Assembly (NCBI GenBank): GCA_001797415.1
Contig: MGPL01000139.1
Span: forward strand, 20,611-29,050
Source of the DNA: Deltaproteobacteria bacterium GWA2_55_10
Lineage (GTDB): Bacteria; Desulfobacterota; GWC2-55-46
Direction: 5' to 3'
DNA: 8,440 bases
Position numbers and translations under genes: made by a program. Below, one piece after another: positions 5,714 through 8,440 of the stretch; the first letter of the stretch is position 1, and each line of letters begins with the position of its first letter. Under the pieces are notes generated by a model. The model did not search any database and was not told where the DNA came from. It saw nothing but the letters and a program-made list of their open reading frames with translations.

Positions 5714-6508
5714 CTACAGCTCCATATCCTCATACCTCTTCCACCTGTAGGGCAGGTCTATTATCGTGCCCGGCGTTGAAATCTCCTCAAGCGCTTTGAA
5801 TGCGCTCTTTAAAACCGTCATCTGCTGGTCTGTCCTGCCCGGCTCTCCAAGCGGGTGTCCGAGCGGCCACCTGAGAAAGACGGACCTGGGCGCCTTTACC
5901 TCCTCGGTGAACCTCCTGACGATCGAAATGGCTATGGTCGGTATGCCCTGTTTTTCTATCTCCCTCTGTATCAGTCCCACGGACCGATTGCAGAGGCCTC
6001 AGCCGGGTGTCAATAGAACGGCATCTATCGACTGGGCCTTTAGCTTGCCTGCCACTTCGGGCGCCGTCTTTTGGACGAGGGTCTCTATGTGCCGCCCGTC
6101 TATATGGCCCATGAAGCCGTAGTTGGTCTTTGCAAGAGAGCCTATCAATCCTTCTTCCGCCATCTCTTTAAGACGGTCTATTGGGAATACGATATTCAGG
6201 TCCCTGTCAGCGTCAGTGTGGTCATAGTAATCGTGGGTGATTGTATATAGCTCTTCCGGCGTATCTGCCGGAAGCTCCCTGTATGAAGGGTCTCCGAGGG
6301 GGTCGGTCATATCAAAAGGCTTCTGAGTCTTCAAGTGAACGCCTGCCGTGGTCACGAGCGCGACACTGCAGTCATTGACCGGCTTTTTGACGGGCGTCCA
6401 GGGGATACCTTCCACTCGAACAGGAGGCGTCTTTTCCACGAACCTGTCCAGGAGCTTCGGGAACCTTGTGATGAGCTTTGCGAGTAGTATGTTCTTGAGT
6501 CTTGACAT
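5714..6508 (-). CDS. GrdB/PrdB-family selenoprotein with Sec at an in-frame UGA
   Basis: Two apparent open frames (6508..5999 and 5980..5714) are one gene, in the same frame, interrupted only by TGA at 6001..5999. Read as selenocysteine it gives 264 residues with U170-G-L-C173, a UxxC redox motif in the context LLTPGUGLC, followed by IEKQGIPTIAIS as in glycine/sarcosine/betaine reductase subunit B. The length is near that of the small D-proline reductase subunit PrdB and well below full-length GrdB. A SECIS-like hairpin starts two bases after the UGA. The start at 6508 has GGGGAG four bases upstream; an ATG at 6520 has no ribosome binding site. No PrdA, GrdA, GrdC or selenium genes are nearby, so the substrate is unknown. 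It may be a stand-alone thiol/selenol reductase. It lies downstream of the copper ATPase gene. Confidence 0.88.
5963..5996 (-). promoter_or_regulatory. Bacterial SECIS hairpin for the selenoprotein UGA
   Basis: Counting from the base after the UGA, CCUCUG (3-8) pairs perfectly with CAGAGG (31-36). Inside, AUCGGUCC (11-18) pairs with GGACUGAU (22-29) with one G-U wobble, leaving CA opposite A as a small internal loop and GUG as the apical loop. The loop G at position 19 falls in the distance range known for bacterial SelB-binding elements. This is good evidence that the UGA is decoded as selenocysteine and is not a stop. Confidence 0.8.
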
Positions 6509-6552
6509 CCATCTCCCCATACAACAACTTATAAAAAAACTCTAATCGGACA

Positions 6553-6678
6553 GGCTGCTCAAAAAGCTCCATATGCGAGGCCCCGGTTAAACCGGGGAGC
6601 GAGGAATGAGGCGTACTCTTATTGTACGTCGCAATGACCTCCGCGACTCGACAAGCAGATGGACTTATTTCATGCCTG
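6553..6678. repeat. Structured dispersed repeat, copy 2
   Basis: This copy matches the element at 1648-1778 closely over its first 85 bp or so and then diverges; its right inverted end is degenerate. It keeps CCCCGGTT-A-AACCGGGG (6581-6597) as a perfect palindrome. It also keeps the second stem, GGCGTAC (6610-6616) with GTACGTC (6624-6630), where one G-C pair has become a G-U wobble. It fills the gap between the copper ATPase stop and the selenoprotein gene. Confidence 0.8.
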
Positions 6679-8440
6679 CTAAGCTGCCTTAAATCTTTTC
6701 AGCCGCAAAGAATTGCTCACAACGCTTACCGAAGATAGCCCCATCGCCCCGGCAGCGAACATGGGATCAAGGAGGAGCCCGAATGACGGATAGAGCGCAC
6801 CTGCGGCAACCGGTATTAAAAGTATATTATAGATGAATGCCCAGAAGAGGTTCTGCTTTATATTTCTTATTGTCGCCCTGCTTAAGGATATGGCGGTCAC
6901 GATGGAGCGCAGGTCGCCGCCGATGAGGGTTATGTCGGACGCCTCCATCGCGACATCGGCACCTGTGCCTATGGCTATGCCCACGTCCGCCTGTGCAAGG
7001 GCAGGCGCGTCGTTTATGCCGTCGCCGACCATTGCCACTCTCTTTCCCTCTGCCTGGAGCTTCCTTACCTCCCGCGCCTTCTCATCAGGCAAAACTTCGG
7101 CAAGCACCCTATCGACGCCAAGCTCTCTGGCTATGGCCCTCGCTGTGCGCCTGTTGTCGCCGGTGATGATGGCTATCTCAAGGCCCAGGCTCTTCAATGC
7201 GTCTATAGCTTCTTTCGAGTTCTCCTTCAAGGTATCGGCTATCGCTATCACGCCTGCGGCGTGGCCGTCTATCGCGACAAAGACAGGGGTCTTGCCCTCG
7301 TCCGATAACCGCTCCGCCGCCTTTATGCCATCGGCTATCTCTACCTTCCTTTCAGCCATGAGCTTATCGTTCCCGATAAGGACCTCTTTGCCGTTTACGC
7401 GGGCCAGGACGCCCTTGCCGGGTATTGCCTCGAACCCCTCGGGGCTGAATAGCGTCACTCCCATCTCAGCAGACTTCTTTACCAATGCCTCTCCAAGCGG
7501 GTGCTCGGAGCCCTTCTCAGCGGACGCCGCGTAAGATATAAGCTCTTCTTCAGAGTATGACAGCGGCACGATGTCCCTTACAGAAGGCTCACCTTTTGTA
7601 AGGGTGCCGGTCTTATCGAGCACTATTGCGTTTATCTTGTGCGCTGTCTCGAGAGACTCCCCTCCCCTTATGAGGATGCCGTTCTCGGCGCCTTTGCCTG
7701 TGCCGACCATTATTGAAGTAGGCGTGGCAAGGCCCATCGCGCACGGGCAGGCGATGATGAGGACCGCTATGAAGTTCAACAGTGCGAAGCTGAAGGCCGG
7801 CTCAGGGCCGAAAAAGAACCATACAAAGAAGGTTATTACCGCGGCTACGATGACCGCGGGGACAAAGTAGCCCGCTATGACGTCGACCATCCGGGCGATG
7901 GGCGGCTTGCTGCCCTGCGCCTCCTGTACGAGCTTCACTATCTGCGCGAGCGTTGTCTCCTTGCCGACCCTTGTCGCCCTGAACCTGAATGAGCCGGTCT
8001 TGTTCATGGTCGCGCCTATGACCTCGTCTCCTGCCTTCTTCTCCACAGGCAGGCTCTCGCCGCTTATCATCGACTCATCAATTGACGAATAGCCGTCGGT
8101 CACCACACCGTCGACGGGTATCTTCTCGCCGGGCCGCACGACCACGATGTCGCCCTTCAATACGTCGTTTACCGGTATGTCCCGTTCAGCGCCCTGCCGC
8201 ATTACCCTTGCCGTCTTTGCCTGAAGGCCGATCAGCTTTTTTATCGCATCTCCTGTCTGAGAGCGCGCACGCAGCTCAAGCAGCCTGCCAAAAAGTATCA
8301 AGGCTATGATGATCGCGGCTGTCTCGAAATAGACATCCCCGGCAAGGCCCCTTGAGGCGAAAAAGCCGGGGAAGAGCGCCACTGCCGCGCTGAAGAAGTA
8401 CGCGGCAGAGGTGCCGACCGCTATAAGGGTGTTCATGTCC
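6679..8440 (-). CDS. copA: CopA-type copper-translocating P1B ATPase, N-terminus outside the window
   Basis: This inner-membrane pump exports Cu(I) from the cytoplasm using ATP. About 586 residues are visible, and the frame is still open at the right edge, so the metal-binding domain and first helices are missing. Numbered from the Met at 8436, the order is: helix pair with MNTLIAVGTSAAY; actuator domain with SGES at 125-128; the CPC metal site C230-P231-C232 in ACPCAMGLATP, which marks the copper/silver subgroup; phosphorylated Asp274 in DKTGT; His312-Pro313 of the nucleotide domain; GDGIND at 471-476; Tyr536-Asn537 and the closing LSSVSVVSNSLRL, which fit the Cu(I) helices. The C-terminus is complete, with no lesion in the visible part. 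A repeat and then the selenoprotein gene follow downstream on the same strand. Confidence 0.95.
   Translation of the reverse strand, partial: DMNTLIAVGTSAAYFFSAAVALFPGFFASRGLAGDVYFETAAIIIALILFGRLLELRARSQTGDAIKKLIGLQAKTARVMRQGAERDIPVNDVLKGDIVVVRPGEKIPVDGVVTDGYSSIDESMISGESLPVEKKAGDEVIGATMNKTGSFRFRATRVGKETTLAQIVKLVQEAQGSKPPIARMVDVIAGYFVPAVIVAAVITFFVWFFFGPEPAFSFALLNFIAVLIIACPCAMGLATPTSIMVGTGKGAENGILIRGGESLETAHKINAIVLDKTGTLTKGEPSVRDIVPLSYSEEELISYAASAEKGSEHPLGEALVKKSAEMGVTLFSPEGFEAIPGKGVLARVNGKEVLIGNDKLMAERKVEIADGIKAAERLSDEGKTPVFVAIDGHAAGVIAIADTLKENSKEAIDALKSLGLEIAIITGDNRRTARAIARELGVDRVLAEVLPDEKAREVRKLQAEGKRVAMVGDGINDAPALAQADVGIAIGTGADVAMEASDITLIGGDLRSIVTAISLSRATIRNIKQNLFWAFIYNILLIPVAAGALYPSFGLLLDPMFAAGAMGLSSVSVVSNSLRLKRFKAA

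Noticed and set aside
5714..6520. Pseudogene or two separate small genes split by a stop codon
   Set aside because: The frame, family similarity, UxxC motif and hairpin after the UGA all fit selenocysteine insertion better than decay. No frameshift or second stop is present.
6833..7534. 233-codon plus-strand open frame opposite copA
   Set aside because: It is antisense to a conserved P-type ATPase core, and its serine/alanine/proline-rich content is typical of a shadow frame in GC-rich DNA.
1..8440. CRISPR array, tRNA, rRNA, insertion sequence or prophage genes
   Set aside because: No regularly spaced direct repeats, no cloverleaf with a conserved TTC arm, no rRNA-like sequence and no transposase or integrase frame were found by eye.

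Overview
The window looks like a chromosomal segment of an anaerobic Gram-negative bacterium. It carries an Rnf complex gene, a multihaem periplasmic cytochrome c, a UGA-decoded selenoprotein of the GrdB/PrdB type, a signal-peptide-bearing HtrA protease and a copper-type P-type ATPase. Frequent ATA (Ile) and AGG (Arg) codons, fairly high GC and the small dispersed repeats fit Nitrospirota or Desulfobacterota-like lineages. That placement is an inference.

Layout. Positions 1-1368 (minus) hold the start of a probable rnfD and a complete rnfC. Positions 1369-1647 are the rnfC control region. Read on the minus strand it contains a TTGACA-N18-TATCAT promoter, a CRP/FNR-type palindrome over the likely transcription start, a ZTP (pfl-motif) riboswitch, and an intrinsic terminator whose 5' arm is part of the conserved riboswitch 3' domain. 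A possible internal promoter sits just before rnfC. Positions 1648-1778 hold a structured repeat element. Positions 1781-4256 (minus) are a tightly overlapping three-gene operon: family 2 glycosyltransferase, HtrA-like protease, and a histidine-rich four-helix membrane protein. Positions 4257-4411 are a divergent promoter region. Positions 4412-5548 (plus) encode a six-haem cytochrome c made of two triheme domains, followed by a strong terminator and a second kind of repeat element. Positions 5714-6508 (minus) encode a GrdB/PrdB-family selenoprotein read through an in-frame UGA, with a convincing SECIS hairpin directly after it. Positions 6553-6678 are a second copy of the first repeat. From 6679 to the right edge (minus) is a CopA-type copper ATPase whose N-terminus lies outside the window.

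How it fits together. Rnf (ferredoxin:NAD+ oxidoreductase) and the six-haem cytochrome belong to anaerobic electron transfer. The riboswitch suggests that Rnf synthesis follows ZTP/ZMP, the alarmone that accumulates when 10-formyl-tetrahydrofolate runs short, which would tie ion-motive electron bifurcation to one-carbon metabolism. HtrA, the His-rich membrane protein and the copper ATPase point to envelope quality control and metal handling, but the two loci are separate transcription units. The two most noteworthy items are the ZTP switch in front of rnfC and the selenoprotein that a standard gene caller would split in two.
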